This document shows positions 24,796-33,061 of a stretch of DNA of 39,817 nt, in pieces. The translations under genes and the position numbers were made by a program. Under the pieces are notes generated by a model. It was not told where the DNA came from. It saw only the letters and a list, made by a program, of their open reading frames with translations, and made no database searches. Origin of the DNA: Erythrobacter sp. (GTDB lineage Bacteria > Pseudomonadota > Alphaproteobacteria > Sphingomonadales > Sphingomonadaceae); NCBI GenBank assembly GCA_030065195.1, contig JASJDE010000009.1, forward strand, positions 1 through 39,817. Direction: 5' to 3'. Numbering within the stretch: the first letter of the stretch is position 1; the number at the start of each line of letters is the position of its first letter.

Positions 24796-25719
24796 TCAGC
24801 CAAGTTCGCGAAAATTTTTGGGGTCGATCATTTCGCTCAGAAACGGGCTGTCATTGTTGGAAAGGCGAGCGGGCGTCCGACCTGCAAACAGATTGATCTC
24901 GCGTATCATGTGCGATTGATCGAAAAATGCACTGCCCAGTTCGGCTTCGAATTCGGGTGTCAGGCTGGGAAAGGACAACAACGCGGCCGCACGTAGCGCC
25001 CTGTATTTGCGCGCGAGCGCCTGGGGCGGAAGGCCGAAATAGCGCTCCACCAGGCGCTGGACCTGGCGATGCGAATAGGCCGCCTTGTCCATCAAATCGC
25101 CGATGTCCGGGTTGAGCGAAGAACCGAGCCAAGTGTTCACGAGCCGGATCAGTTCGACATGGCGAGAATTGATCGGTCTCGCCTTGCGACCGATATACTC
25201 GCCCAAAGCAAGCGCGCATTCACCCCCACGCATCGAGCCGTTGCGGTATTCGAGGATCAGGCGTTCGCCGATCAGTACAACATCGTCACCAAGTATGTCG
25301 CGCGCTTCCCGAAGGCGATCGCGATGCTCGCCGGCGTGAAGACCCGTCAGTGACGCCCAGCCGAGCGGAGTCAGAGCGGCGCCGATCACATGGAACGGTC
25401 CTTCCACGAATATCGGGGCGGCGGTTGACAGTGGCGTAAGGATCGCAATCTCGGGATTTGGATCGCAGTGCCCGTCCCGAAACCGCATTTCTCCCTTGCC
25501 ATATGGAAACAGGCTTAAGTGTCCGACAGAAGCGGGCTGAATGTCGCGGATAACGGGTTCATCGCAGCGAAAATGGTAGAGCGTCGTTACATAATCGCTT
25601 ATCGCGGCTGGAGCCGCGATGTAATCGACGGATATGAGCGATGAAGCGGTAAGCTCGTTGTCGACCTTAGCGAAATCAACCGAGGCCTGACGTGAGTATG
25701 GATCTTCTGAATCGTACAT
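24796..25719 (-). CDS. AraC family transcriptional regulator (paralogue D)
   Basis: A 307-residue regulator related to paralogues A and C. The sensor domain includes VEGPFHVIGAALTPLGWASL. The DNA-binding half has AAYSHRQVQRLVERYFGLPP, ALARKYRALRAAALL and SAFFDQSHMIREINLFAGRT, and it ends PKNFRELG. The ATG at 25719 is the first in frame. The region before it is unusual: an intrinsic terminator ends 50 nt upstream and another 6-bp hairpin stops 4 nt before the ATG, so expression probably needs read-through or a separate weak promoter. It may control the downstream DUF885 gene. The ligand is unknown. Confidence 0.87.
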   Translation of the reverse strand: MYDSEDPYSRQASVDFAKVDNELTASSLISVDYIAAPAAISDYVTTLYHFRCDEPVIRDIQPASVGHLSLFPYGKGEMRFRDGHCDPNPEIAILTPLSTAAPIFVEGPFHVIGAALTPLGWASLTGLHAGEHRDRLREARDILGDDVVLIGERLILEYRNGSMRGGECALALGEYIGRKARPINSRHVELIRLVNTWLGSSLNPDIGDLMDKAAYSHRQVQRLVERYFGLPPQALARKYRALRAAALLSFPSLTPEFEAELGSAFFDQSHMIREINLFAGRTPARLSNNDSPFLSEMIDPKNFRELG

Positions 25720-25723
25720 CTGT

Positions 25724-25741
25724 GACGCCCGTTGAGGCGTC
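25724..25741 (-). promoter_or_regulatory. Hairpin at the ribosome site of AraC paralogue D
   Basis: GACGCC-TCAACG-GGCGTC on the minus strand is a perfect 6-bp hairpin ending 4 nt before the ATG at 25719. It covers the place of the Shine-Dalgarno sequence and could limit translation. Confidence 0.5.
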
Positions 25742-25769
25742 GTGTAGCGGCTTTTGCTGATAATGGCAC

Positions 25770-25800
25770 AAAAAAAGGGCGGCCCAGTCTAGGGCCGCCC
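25770..25800 (-). terminator. Strong intrinsic terminator, minus strand
   Basis: GGGCGGCCC (25800-25792) and GGGCCGCCC (25785-25777) form a perfect 9-bp GC stem with a 6-nt loop, followed by seven T (25776-25770). No protein gene on the minus strand ends upstream of it; the nearest candidate transcript is the short structured RNA described next. Confidence 0.88.
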
Positions 25801-25877
25801 ATTTGAGTTGAGGAACTCTTCGCATTGCTGCTCCGAGCCCTTCGGGTCGCAAGAGGGTGTCTAGCCGGACTTCGTCG
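25770..25877 (-). ncRNA. Candidate structured leader RNA or sRNA upstream of AraC paralogue D
   Basis: A possible transcript of about 108 nt. A -10-like TACAAT lies at 25889-25884 on the minus strand, putting the start near 25877 (no good -35 is seen). Within the RNA, GAGTT-CCTC-AACTC (25818-25805) is a perfect hairpin. A longer stem pairs CTCTTGC (25855-25849) with GCGAAGAG (25823-25816). The two stems share bases 25816-25818, so they compete. The RNA then ends in a strong terminator 50 nt before the AraC ATG. No known riboswitch or sRNA class is recognised. The surrounding stretch 25720-26053 has no convincing protein gene; an 81-codon frame across it runs through the terminator and is probably chance. 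Confidence 0.5.
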
Positions 25878-26053
25878 AGAAGAATTGTATGCAAACGACA
25901 AGGTTGAACCCTTAGTGCCATTCTCGAGCGATTTTCCGGCTCGATAGGATCAAAAAACGGCGCATTGTCAGCGGACTGCGTCCGAAACGGTCACGAATCG
26001 GCAATCCAGGCTTCCTCTCGACAGCCGAATCCAAAATCGCTTAGGCCCCAGCC

Positions 26054-27106
26054 ATGCTGTTCCAACTCTTGAAACCCGCTCTGTTTGCACTCGATTCGGA
26101 GAAAGGTCATCGACTCGCGATTGCGGCGCTGAAAGCGCTGCCTCGTCGGGACACCTTGCTGCCCAACTCCGCTGATGGCCCCCTCTCTATCAACGTGGCG
26201 GGCCTCGACTTTCCTAATCCTGTGGGTGTCGCTGCCGGTTTCGACAAGGATGCCGAAGTTCCCGACGCACTTCTCAGCCTCGGATTCGGCTTCACAGAGG
26301 TGGGTTCGATCACCCCGAAATCTCAAGCAGGCAATCCGAAACCTCGGCTATTCAGACTGGTCGAAGATGAAGCGGTCATCAATCGGATGGGGTTCAACAA
26401 TGCCGGTGCCGAGGCCGCTCTGGAACGGCTGAAGGCACGCGCCAACCGCCCTGGGATTCTCGGGATCAATATCGGAGCGAACAAAGACTCAGAGGATCGA
26501 ATCAAAGACTACTGCACGATGGCGCGGCATATGACTCCGTATGCCGGCTACCTCGCGGTCAACATTTCGAGTCCGAATACGCCGGGCCTTCGCGCGCTTC
26601 AGGACGAATTAGCGCTAACGTCGCTGCTGGATGCGGTTATCGAAGCACGAAATCAGGCGGTGGACGGCGTGGCGCCGCCGATTTTCCTCAAGGTCGCTCC
26701 GGATCTTTCCGCGACAGATATCGACGCAATCGCACGAATCGCACTCGACCGAAAATTGGGTGCGCTCATCGTTTCGAATACCACCGTTTCCCGCCCTTCG
26801 CTTCGCTCTCGACATGCCCACGAAGCAGGCGGCCTTTCCGGCGCTCCGCTTCGCAGCTTGGCGCTCGAAAGAATGCGCGATTTCCGCAAGGCGACGGGGG
26901 GGCAAATTCCGTTGGTCGGAGTGGGCGGCATCGCCAATGCGGAACACGCATGGGAACGTATCCGCGCAGGAGCCAGTCTGGTCCAGCTCTACTCCGCGAT
27001 GGTCTATGAAGGGCCGTGGCTCGGCGCGCGTATCGTCAAGGGGCTGGAACGCCTGATGAAGCGCGATGGCTTCGAGAGCATTGCCCAAGCCGTTGGAAGC
27101 GAATAG
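26054..27106 (+). CDS. pyrD: Dihydroorotate dehydrogenase (quinone), class 2
   Basis: Oxidises dihydroorotate to orotate in pyrimidine synthesis, passing electrons through FMN to membrane quinone. The 350-residue protein has the class 2 N-terminal amphipathic extension (LFQLLKPALFALDSEKGHRL) for membrane contact. The FMN barrel follows: FPNPVGVAAGFDKDAE, GFTEVGSITPKSQ, VINRMGFNNAGAEA, INIGANKDSEDRIKDY, the catalytic-serine region VNISSPNTPGLRALQ, IVSNTTVSRPSL, and LVGVGGIANAEHAWERIRAG. The ATG at 26054 gives the usual family start. The ggt gene follows 13 nt later, so they may share a transcript without functional link. Confidence 0.96.
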   Translation: MLFQLLKPALFALDSEKGHRLAIAALKALPRRDTLLPNSADGPLSINVAGLDFPNPVGVAAGFDKDAEVPDALLSLGFGFTEVGSITPKSQAGNPKPRLFRLVEDEAVINRMGFNNAGAEAALERLKARANRPGILGINIGANKDSEDRIKDYCTMARHMTPYAGYLAVNISSPNTPGLRALQDELALTSLLDAVIEARNQAVDGVAPPIFLKVAPDLSATDIDAIARIALDRKLGALIVSNTTVSRPSLRSRHAHEAGGLSGAPLRSLALERMRDFRKATGGQIPLVGVGGIANAEHAWERIRAGASLVQLYSAMVYEGPWLGARIVKGLERLMKRDGFESIAQAVGSE

Positions 27107-27119
27107 CGCAAGGATCGCC

Positions 27120-28838
27120 ATGACAAAGACCATCATAACCTGTCTCGCATTTGCCGCATCGCTTGCCGGTTGTGCGGAATACAGCGCACCAACTTCGACT
27201 CCGACTGCAACGGCGCAAACGAATTCAGGGGGAGCCGTGAGTTCGGCCGACCCCCGCGCGACTGCCGCAGGCGAAGCGATACTGGCCCAAGGCGGCTCGG
27301 CAACCGACGCTGCGATCGCGGTGATGCTCGCCCTCACTGTGGTCGAGCCTCAAAGCTCCGGGATCGGGGGCGGCGGATTTCTGGTGCGGTCCGACGGCGA
27401 GTCAATCGTAACGATTGATGGCAGGGAGACCGCTCCAGCCGCCGCGACGCCGATGCGTTTCCTCGATAGAGACGGCGAACGCCTACCGCGCGACAAGCGT
27501 GTCCTTTCGGGTTTGAGCGTCGGCGTTCCCGGCAACATCGCACTCGCTGCCAAAGCGCATTCCCAGTACGGCAAGCTCCCGTGGGCAGACCTGTTCAAGC
27601 CCGCGATTTCGCTTGCGGATCAGGGCTTCCAAATGAACCGTCGGCTCAATGAATCGCTTGCAAGCCGCAAGGAGCGCGCAGGCAAGACGGCAGAGGCCCG
27701 ACGGGTGTTCTTCGATGCGAATGGGGAAGCCAGGCCGGTTGGCTCCTTGATCCGGAACCCGGACCTTGCGGAGGCATTAGCCGATATTGCCGAGAGCGGG
27801 CCGGAAGCGATGTACGATCGCAACGCTGCTGATATCGCGGAATATGTTGCCAGAGAAACACCGCAGGACGGAGCAATGACTGTTACCGACGTCAATGCAT
27901 ATGTCGCAAAAGACCGGAATCCGGTTTGCGCACGCTACCGCACTTACAAGGTGTGCGGAATGGGGCCGCCATCTTCCGGCGGGTTGGCTGTTGCGCAAAT
28001 GCTCGGCCAGCTTGAGCGCTTCGATCTCGCCGCTCTCGGTCCGGACAGCGTGGAGTTCTGGCACCTCTTCCTCGAATCGCAGCGCATCGCCTATGCCGAC
28101 CGCGAACTCTATGTCGGCGATCAGGATTTCGTTTCTGTGCCTGTGGAAGGCCTGGTCGATCGCGATTATCTGGCCGCGCGCAGCGCTCTGATCGATCCTG
28201 CCGCTGCGCTTCCTGAAGCAACGCCGGGTACGCCACCCGGGGCACCCTTGGCTCGCGCCGATGGCGATGAGCCGTTGGAGAGCGGAACGACGCATTTCTC
28301 GGTGGTTGATGCCGAGGGCAATGCTGTCAGCTACACTTCGACGATCGAAGGTGCGTTCGGATCCGGCCTGTTCTTCGGCGGATTCTACCTCAACAACGAA
28401 TTGACGGACTTCAGCCTTTCGCCCGAACGCGACGGCAAGCCGGTTGCCAACCGGGTCGAAGGCGGGAAGCGGCCGCGCTCTTCGATGGCCCCGACAATCG
28501 TATTCGACGAAGACGGCGAAATCGTCCTTGTGATCGGTGCGGCCGGAGGTCCGACAATCCCCGTCCAAGTGACGCGCTCCATCATCGGCGTCATCGATTT
28601 CGGTATGACGGCACAGGATGCGTTGGGCCTTCCCCTGATCATGGCCTTCGGTCCAACGGTGGTGTTGGAGGAAGGCACGGCGCTCGAAGCGATGCAAGAC
28701 GACCTAAAAGCGCTTGGTCACAAGAGGATTCGCGCCTTCGGCCCTCCCCTCAAAGCCAATGCGCTACGGCGAAACGACAACGGAAGTTGGGAAGTTGCCA
28801 CCGATCCGCGCATTGCACCAAAACTGGCCTACGAATAA
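27120..28838 (+). CDS. ggt: Gamma-glutamyltransferase
   Basis: Transfers or hydrolyses the gamma-glutamyl group of glutathione and similar peptides in the periplasm. The 572-residue precursor starts MTKTIITCLAFAASLAGC, a probable lipoprotein signal. It has GGSATDAAIAVMLALTVVEP and SSGIGGGGFLVR in the large subunit. The self-cleavage and catalytic threonine is T390 in SGTTHFSVVDAEGN, followed by GSGLFFGGFYLNNELTDFS and KRPRSSMAPTIVFDEDG in the small subunit. All hallmark residues are present, so it should mature into two chains. The ATG at 27120 has AAGGA 5 nt upstream; the open frame further up overlaps pyrD. It lies 13 nt downstream of pyrD. Confidence 0.95.
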   Translation: MTKTIITCLAFAASLAGCAEYSAPTSTPTATAQTNSGGAVSSADPRATAAGEAILAQGGSATDAAIAVMLALTVVEPQSSGIGGGGFLVRSDGESIVTIDGRETAPAAATPMRFLDRDGERLPRDKRVLSGLSVGVPGNIALAAKAHSQYGKLPWADLFKPAISLADQGFQMNRRLNESLASRKERAGKTAEARRVFFDANGEARPVGSLIRNPDLAEALADIAESGPEAMYDRNAADIAEYVARETPQDGAMTVTDVNAYVAKDRNPVCARYRTYKVCGMGPPSSGGLAVAQMLGQLERFDLAALGPDSVEFWHLFLESQRIAYADRELYVGDQDFVSVPVEGLVDRDYLAARSALIDPAAALPEATPGTPPGAPLARADGDEPLESGTTHFSVVDAEGNAVSYTSTIEGAFGSGLFFGGFYLNNELTDFSLSPERDGKPVANRVEGGKRPRSSMAPTIVFDEDGEIVLVIGAAGGPTIPVQVTRSIIGVIDFGMTAQDALGLPLIMAFGPTVVLEEGTALEAMQDDLKALGHKRIRAFGPPLKANALRRNDNGSWEVATDPRIAPKLAYE

Positions 28839-29013
28839 CGCTCTGAATTCATGCAATTTCAGCGGACTCATCGCCAAGTCGCAAAGCCGGCAACGCTTGC
28901 CGCTACCGCAATCAGGCCCTAATTCGGACGCATAAACGAAACATATCTCCATCGCGCCACACCCTCTCTTGGACCGGCGCGTGGGAGGAGGAAGCCCGTC
29001 AGGGCGCAGGAGT

Positions 29014-30873
29014 ATGTCAGTGCACGCCCCAGCCAATCCGTCGACCGGTGCGCCGGTCGTGAACCCGCACGACGACCAGCATCTTCAGGACATCGACGCC
29101 GCGAACAATCTCGTAGAACTGTTCCTGAAGCGCGCAGACGAAAAGGGAGATTCTCCTTTTCTCGGCCGCAAACACGATGGTGAATGGGTGACGCAGAGCT
29201 GGCGCGAGGTTGCCGCTGAAGTCTGCCTGCTGGCCGAAAACCTGCGTCGGATCGGCCTCAATGATGGCGACCGTGTTGCGTTGGTTTCCGAGAACCGCCC
29301 CGAATGGTGCATCGCCGATCTCGCCATCATGGCGGCGGGCTGCATCTCGGTACCTACCTACATCACCAACACCGAACGCGATCACTGCCACATCCTAGAC
29401 AATTCGGGTGCACGGGCGGTCGTCGTGTCGAACGAAAAGTTGCTCGGACCGCTTCACGGAGCGATCCAGTCAACAGGCATTGCCGAACACGTGATTGGGA
29501 TCGAGGATTTGCATCGCCAACAGGCAAGCAGCTTCGAATTCCACGATTGGGCCAAGCTGGTGGAAGGCGACGCAGCGGCAGCACGAAAGGCCGTCGATGC
29601 CAGAATTGCGGGGATCGGTCGCGAAACAACCGCCTGCCTGATCTACACCAGCGGAACGGGCGGCGCACCGCGCGGGGTCAAGCAGCATCACGGTTCCATC
29701 CTGTGCAACGTCGCTGGCGCTGCTGAGATCCTGATCACGGATTTCGGGATCAAGGACGAACGCTTCCTGTCGTTCCTGCCGCTGTCTCACGCCTATGAGC
29801 ACACCGGTGGCCAGTACCTGCCGATCTCGGTCGGCGCGGAGATCTACTATTCCGAAGGCCTCGAAAAACTCGCTTCCAATATCGAGGAAGTGCGTCCGAC
29901 AATCATGGTGGTCGTCCCGCGCCTGTTCGAAGTGCTGCGCACGCGGATCATCAAGCAGATCGAAAAGCAGGGCAAAGTCGCCAATTTCATGCTCGATAAG
30001 GCGATCAAGATCGCCGACAAGTCGACCGAAGGCAAGACGCGCAAGCGCGACAAGCCGATGGACTTCCTCGTCGAAAAGGCCCTGCGCCCCAAGATCCGCC
30101 AGAAATTCGGCGGGCGGATCAAAGCAATGGTTTCTGGCGGCGCACCGCTCAACCCCGATGTAGGCAATTTCTTCGAGGCGATGGGGCTGACCATGCTGCA
30201 AGGCTATGGCCAGACCGAAGCCGGGCCGGTGATAAGCTGCAACCGCCCCAAGATCGGGCTAAAGATGGACACGGTCGGCCCGCCCATGCGCGGGGTCGAG
30301 ATTCGGATTGCCGATGACGGCGAGATCCTGTGCCGGGGCGAGCTGGTGATGCACGGATACTGGCGGAACGACGCTGAGACCGCGCGTACGATCCAGGACG
30401 GCTGGCTCCACACCGGCGATATCGGCCACTTGGACGAGAAGGGCCGGATCAAGATTACCGACCGCAAGAAGGACATGATCGTCAACGACAAGGGCGACAA
30501 TGTCGCGCCGCAAAAGATCGAAGGGATGCTGACGCTGCAACCCGAGATCGCGCAGGCTATGGTGAGCGGCGACAAACGGCCCTACGTGGTCGGGCTGATC
30601 GTGCCCGACGCCGAATGGGCGATCGAATGGTCGCGCGCCAATGGCGAGAAGTTCGACCTGAAGACGCTCCAGGACTTGCCCGCTTTCAAGAAAGCCGTGC
30701 GCGAAGCGGTCGACCGGACGAACAAGGACCTTTCGGTGGTCGAAAAAGTCCGCAAGTTCGAGTTCGCCGACGAAGCCTTCACGATCGAGAACGAGGAAAT
30801 GACGCCGAGCATGAAGATCCGCCGGCACAAGATCCGCGATCGGTACATGGACAAGATCGACGGGTTGTACTGA
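29014..30873 (+). CDS. Long-chain fatty acid-CoA ligase (AMP-binding family)
   Basis: Activates fatty acids to acyl-CoA using ATP, for degradation or lipid synthesis. The 619-residue enzyme has the ANL-superfamily motifs: the P-loop ACLIYTSGTGGAPRGVKQHH, FLPLSHAYEHTGGQ, VVVPRLFEVLRTRI, AMVSGGAPLNPDVG, GYGQTEAGP, WLHTGDIGHLDEKGRI and DRKKDMIVNDKGDNVAPQ-I-E. The P-loop reads TSGTGG rather than the usual TSGTTG. It resembles FadD15-like enzymes more than E. coli FadD. The ATG at 29014 follows aggag closely; a TTG 15 codons earlier is in frame but unlikely. A 175-nt gap before it holds a small hairpin (cggcaa/ttgccg, 28889-28903) but no clear terminator. Confidence 0.92.
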   Translation: MSVHAPANPSTGAPVVNPHDDQHLQDIDAANNLVELFLKRADEKGDSPFLGRKHDGEWVTQSWREVAAEVCLLAENLRRIGLNDGDRVALVSENRPEWCIADLAIMAAGCISVPTYITNTERDHCHILDNSGARAVVVSNEKLLGPLHGAIQSTGIAEHVIGIEDLHRQQASSFEFHDWAKLVEGDAAAARKAVDARIAGIGRETTACLIYTSGTGGAPRGVKQHHGSILCNVAGAAEILITDFGIKDERFLSFLPLSHAYEHTGGQYLPISVGAEIYYSEGLEKLASNIEEVRPTIMVVVPRLFEVLRTRIIKQIEKQGKVANFMLDKAIKIADKSTEGKTRKRDKPMDFLVEKALRPKIRQKFGGRIKAMVSGGAPLNPDVGNFFEAMGLTMLQGYGQTEAGPVISCNRPKIGLKMDTVGPPMRGVEIRIADDGEILCRGELVMHGYWRNDAETARTIQDGWLHTGDIGHLDEKGRIKITDRKKDMIVNDKGDNVAPQKIEGMLTLQPEIAQAMVSGDKRPYVVGLIVPDAEWAIEWSRANGEKFDLKTLQDLPAFKKAVREAVDRTNKDLSVVEKVRKFEFADEAFTIENEEMTPSMKIRRHKIRDRYMDKIDGLY

Positions 30874-30875
30874 TC

Positions 30876-31346
30876 ATGTTCGCTCGCCGGACCAGCGCAA
30901 TCATGTGTGCGCTGGCAATCATGCCGGCCTGTAAAGAAGCAGGCGGACATACGGGAACGGGTTTGGCAGCTTACCTCGCACAGGAGCATGACCTCACAAG
31001 GTATCGCGCTGCCAGGCACGACCTAGACGGTGATGGCTCCAGTGAGCACATCGTGCTTGCCACTTCGGGTGAATTTTGTGGCACCGGCGGCTGCACAATG
31101 CTGATCTTGCGAGACACCGGCAAGGAACTTGAATTGGTTAGCAAGACTACAGTTGTGAGTACGCCTGTCCGACTCCTCGAAAGTCAGACAAATGGTTGGC
31201 GCGATCTTGAAGTGCGTGCGCGGATTGGCGCCACCACTTCGTGGCAATCCAAGCTGGTTTTCGACGGGTCGAGATATTCAGCAAACCCGACAGTTTCGCC
31301 GGCGGAGAGAGTCTCAGGCCTTCAAAGCGAGGTGATTTTCGACTGA
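30876..31346 (+). CDS. Hypothetical exported protein with a calcium-binding-like loop
   Basis: A 156-residue protein starting 3 nt after the acyl-CoA ligase stop, so probably co-transcribed. The N-terminus (MFARRTSAIMCALAIMPAC) is a signal peptide with a possible lipobox at C19. The mature part includes ARHDLDGDGSSEHIVLATSG, where D-x-D-G-D-G-x-x-E resembles the loops found in FG-GAP or dockerin-like calcium sites, and two further cysteines in GEFCGTGGCTML. No family can be named. There is no Shine-Dalgarno before the ATG at 30876, which fits translation coupled to the upstream gene. Confidence 0.68.
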   Translation: MFARRTSAIMCALAIMPACKEAGGHTGTGLAAYLAQEHDLTRYRAARHDLDGDGSSEHIVLATSGEFCGTGGCTMLILRDTGKELELVSKTTVVSTPVRLLESQTNGWRDLEVRARIGATTSWQSKLVFDGSRYSANPTVSPAERVSGLQSEVIFD

Positions 31347-31360
31347 GGCCCAATGCCTCA
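31344..31360. terminator. Hairpin containing both convergent stop codons
   Basis: TGAGGC-CCAAT-GCCTCA is a perfect 6-bp inverted repeat. Its left end is the TGA stop of the plus-strand gene (31344-31346) and its right end is the TGA stop of the minus-strand gene (31360-31358). It has no T tract, so terminator function is possible but unproven. Confidence 0.4.
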
Positions 31361-31888
31361 CGCCGCCTCAACATCCTCGACAAATTCCGGATAGAAGCTC
31401 GGCTCGCGATCCGACCAGCCGGGTGCAGTGGCAGCGGCTTCGCTCAGCGATTGCAGCAGCATCTTGCGACGCTCGGGTCGGATTTGCGGGAGTGCGGCGG
31501 CGGCGCAGAAGGCTGCAGGCAGATAAGGCCGCGCTTCGGCACCCAGCAGGCGCTCATAGAGGAACCGGAAGGCCGAAAAGCAGGCGATGCGCTCTTGCTC
31601 GAGGTCGAACGTCACCATCCGCACCAGCTTGCCGATGAACCGCTCGACCTCGCCGATCGTGCCTTCGCACGGGACGAGTTCGCGCAGCGCTTTCAGGTCC
31701 TGATAGGCAACATACTGTCGACGGATCGCGGTGTTCTCATGTTCGGTCCGGCCCCACAGCTTGAAGGCATCGCAACGCGACAATCCGATATCGAGACTGC
31801 GCTTGATGTAACGTTGCTCGCACGGCGCGAAGCTAGCGAATTCGCGCATTTCGCTGATCGTCATCGTGGCCGTGTTGGCAAGCGCCAT
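31358..31888 (-). CDS. Hypothetical protein
   Basis: A 176-residue cytosolic protein I cannot assign. It appears mostly helical (CEQRYIKRSLDIGLSRCDAF, LKALRELVPCEGTIGEVERF, MVTFDLEQERIACFSAFRFL), with five or so scattered cysteines and an Ala-rich stretch near the C-terminus. A ggggag Shine-Dalgarno lies about 7 nt before the ATG at 31888, which supports the start. It is transcribed away from the SDR gene across a 172-nt gap and converges on the exported protein gene. Confidence 0.7.
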   Translation of the reverse strand: MALANTATMTISEMREFASFAPCEQRYIKRSLDIGLSRCDAFKLWGRTEHENTAIRRQYVAYQDLKALRELVPCEGTIGEVERFIGKLVRMVTFDLEQERIACFSAFRFLYERLLGAEARPYLPAAFCAAAALPQIRPERRKMLLQSLSEAAATAPGWSDREPSFYPEFVEDVEAA

Positions 31889-32060
31889 GTTCTATCTCCC
31901 CGTTGGAAGACAGTTGTCGGCTAACTTGGTTAATAGGCCGTAACCACCGGTGCGAATTAACTCCCTTCATCCGCGTCCCTGAGTCGCAATAGGCCGAAAT
32001 TGCCTTGTGGTTGTTCAGCTGTGTCATAGGTTTAGCTGGAACTCGCGAGAAGGGTGGATC

Positions 32061-32750
32061 ATGGGCAAGAATATTCTCATCACAGGCGGCTCTTCCGGGA
32101 TCGGGGCAGCCTGCGCGAAAGGTGCCGTCGCGGCGGGGCATAGGGTCGCGCTAGCTGCCAGGTCGGTCGACAAGCTGGAGCAATTGGCGGGCGAACTGGG
32201 GTCGGAGAATGCGATCGCAATCGAGTGCGACGTAACCGATCCGCAGGCGCAGGAACAGATGTTCGCCGCCGCCAAAGACCATTACGGCTCGCTCGATGCG
32301 GTGTTTGCGAATGCCGGGCTGGGCGCCACAGCAGTTGGGACGGAAAACGGCATGGTCGAGAATTTCCGTGAGATGATCATGGTCAACAATTTCGCAGTAA
32401 CGCTGACAGCGAAATTCGCGATCCCGCACCTAAAGGCGAGCAAGGGTCACCTCGTCCTGACCGGTTCACAGGGCGGTCACGTCGCTTTGGCCGGGTCGGT
32501 CTACAGCGCGACCAAGTGGTTCATACGCGGATATGCCAAGAATCTCGCCAATGAGCTTGTGCCCCACGGCATCAGGGTGACGAGTATCGACCCGGGCATG
32601 GTGGAAACGCCGTTCTTCGACAATCCGCAACCGCAAGCGCTGCGGCCCGAGGACATTGCCAATGCGTTTCTATACGCGGTCGATGCGCCGCCGCATGCGC
32701 GCATTGCCGAAATCGAGATCAACCCGATGGTCGGCGCACACAATGCCTAG
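32061..32750 (+). CDS. Short-chain dehydrogenase/reductase (SDR)
   Basis: A 229-residue NAD(P)-dependent oxidoreductase. The cofactor site is NILITGGSSGIGAACAKGAV, with a basic residue after the second strand (AARSVDK) that hints at NADP. NAGLGA and the active-site serine in VLTGSQGGHVAL are present, with the catalytic Y-x-x-x-K in SVYSATKWFIRGYAKNLA. SIDPGMVETPFF follows the usual SDR layout. It resembles the YdfG/serine dehydrogenase-like group, but the substrate is unknown. The ATG at 32061 has agaaggg upstream; the longer frame adds 18 unrelated residues. It converges on the GNAT gene with 9 nt between stops. Confidence 0.9.
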   Translation: MGKNILITGGSSGIGAACAKGAVAAGHRVALAARSVDKLEQLAGELGSENAIAIECDVTDPQAQEQMFAAAKDHYGSLDAVFANAGLGATAVGTENGMVENFREMIMVNNFAVTLTAKFAIPHLKASKGHLVLTGSQGGHVALAGSVYSATKWFIRGYAKNLANELVPHGIRVTSIDPGMVETPFFDNPQPQALRPEDIANAFLYAVDAPPHARIAEIEINPMVGAHNA

Positions 32751-32759
32751 AAAGCTCAA

Positions 32760-33059
32760 TTATGCTGAGATCACGTCCGACCAATCCGGGTGTCGGTCAG
32801 CCTGCGCTTTGAAGAAGGGGCACAGCGGAACGATCTTGAAACCCTTCTCGCGGGCATCGGCGACGACGCGTTCGGCGAGAATCTTGCCGTACCCGCGACC
32901 GCGAAAGGCATCGGGGACCCCGGTGTGATCAACGATGATGAGCGTATCGGACGCGCGCGAAAAGGTCAGTTCGGCCTCCTCTGCCGTGCCTTCCGTCCGC
33001 AACACATAGCGCCCCTTCTTGTCGTGGTCTTCAAGGGTGATGGTGAATGTGTCGCTCAT
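32760..33059 (-). CDS. GNAT-like N-acetyltransferase, short (YjdJ/NATD1 type)
   Basis: A 99-residue protein of the small GNAT subfamily. The acetyl-CoA binding region reads VPDAFRGRGYGKILAERVVA, followed by GFKIVPLCPFFKAQADRHPD, the usual ending of YjdJ/NATD1-like proteins. The target is unknown. The ATG at 33059 lies 2 nt after the thiSG stop on the same strand, so the two are probably in one transcript. Confidence 0.88.
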   Translation of the reverse strand: MSDTFTITLEDHDKKGRYVLRTEGTAEEAELTFSRASDTLIIVDHTGVPDAFRGRGYGKILAERVVADAREKGFKIVPLCPFFKAQADRHPDWSDVISA

Positions 33060-33061
33060 TT

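Noticed and set aside
25676-25921. An 81-codon frame across the terminator upstream of AraC paralogue D
   Set aside because: It runs through a strong terminator hairpin and its T tract, has no ribosome site and looks like no protein.
28889-28903. Hairpin cggcaa/ttgccg after ggt
   Set aside because: It has no T tract and only 6 bp, so I do not call it a terminator.
31930-31950. CtrA-like site TTAATAGGCCGTAAC between the hypothetical gene and the SDR gene
   Set aside because: The second half differs from TTAA and the flanking genes are not typical CtrA targets.
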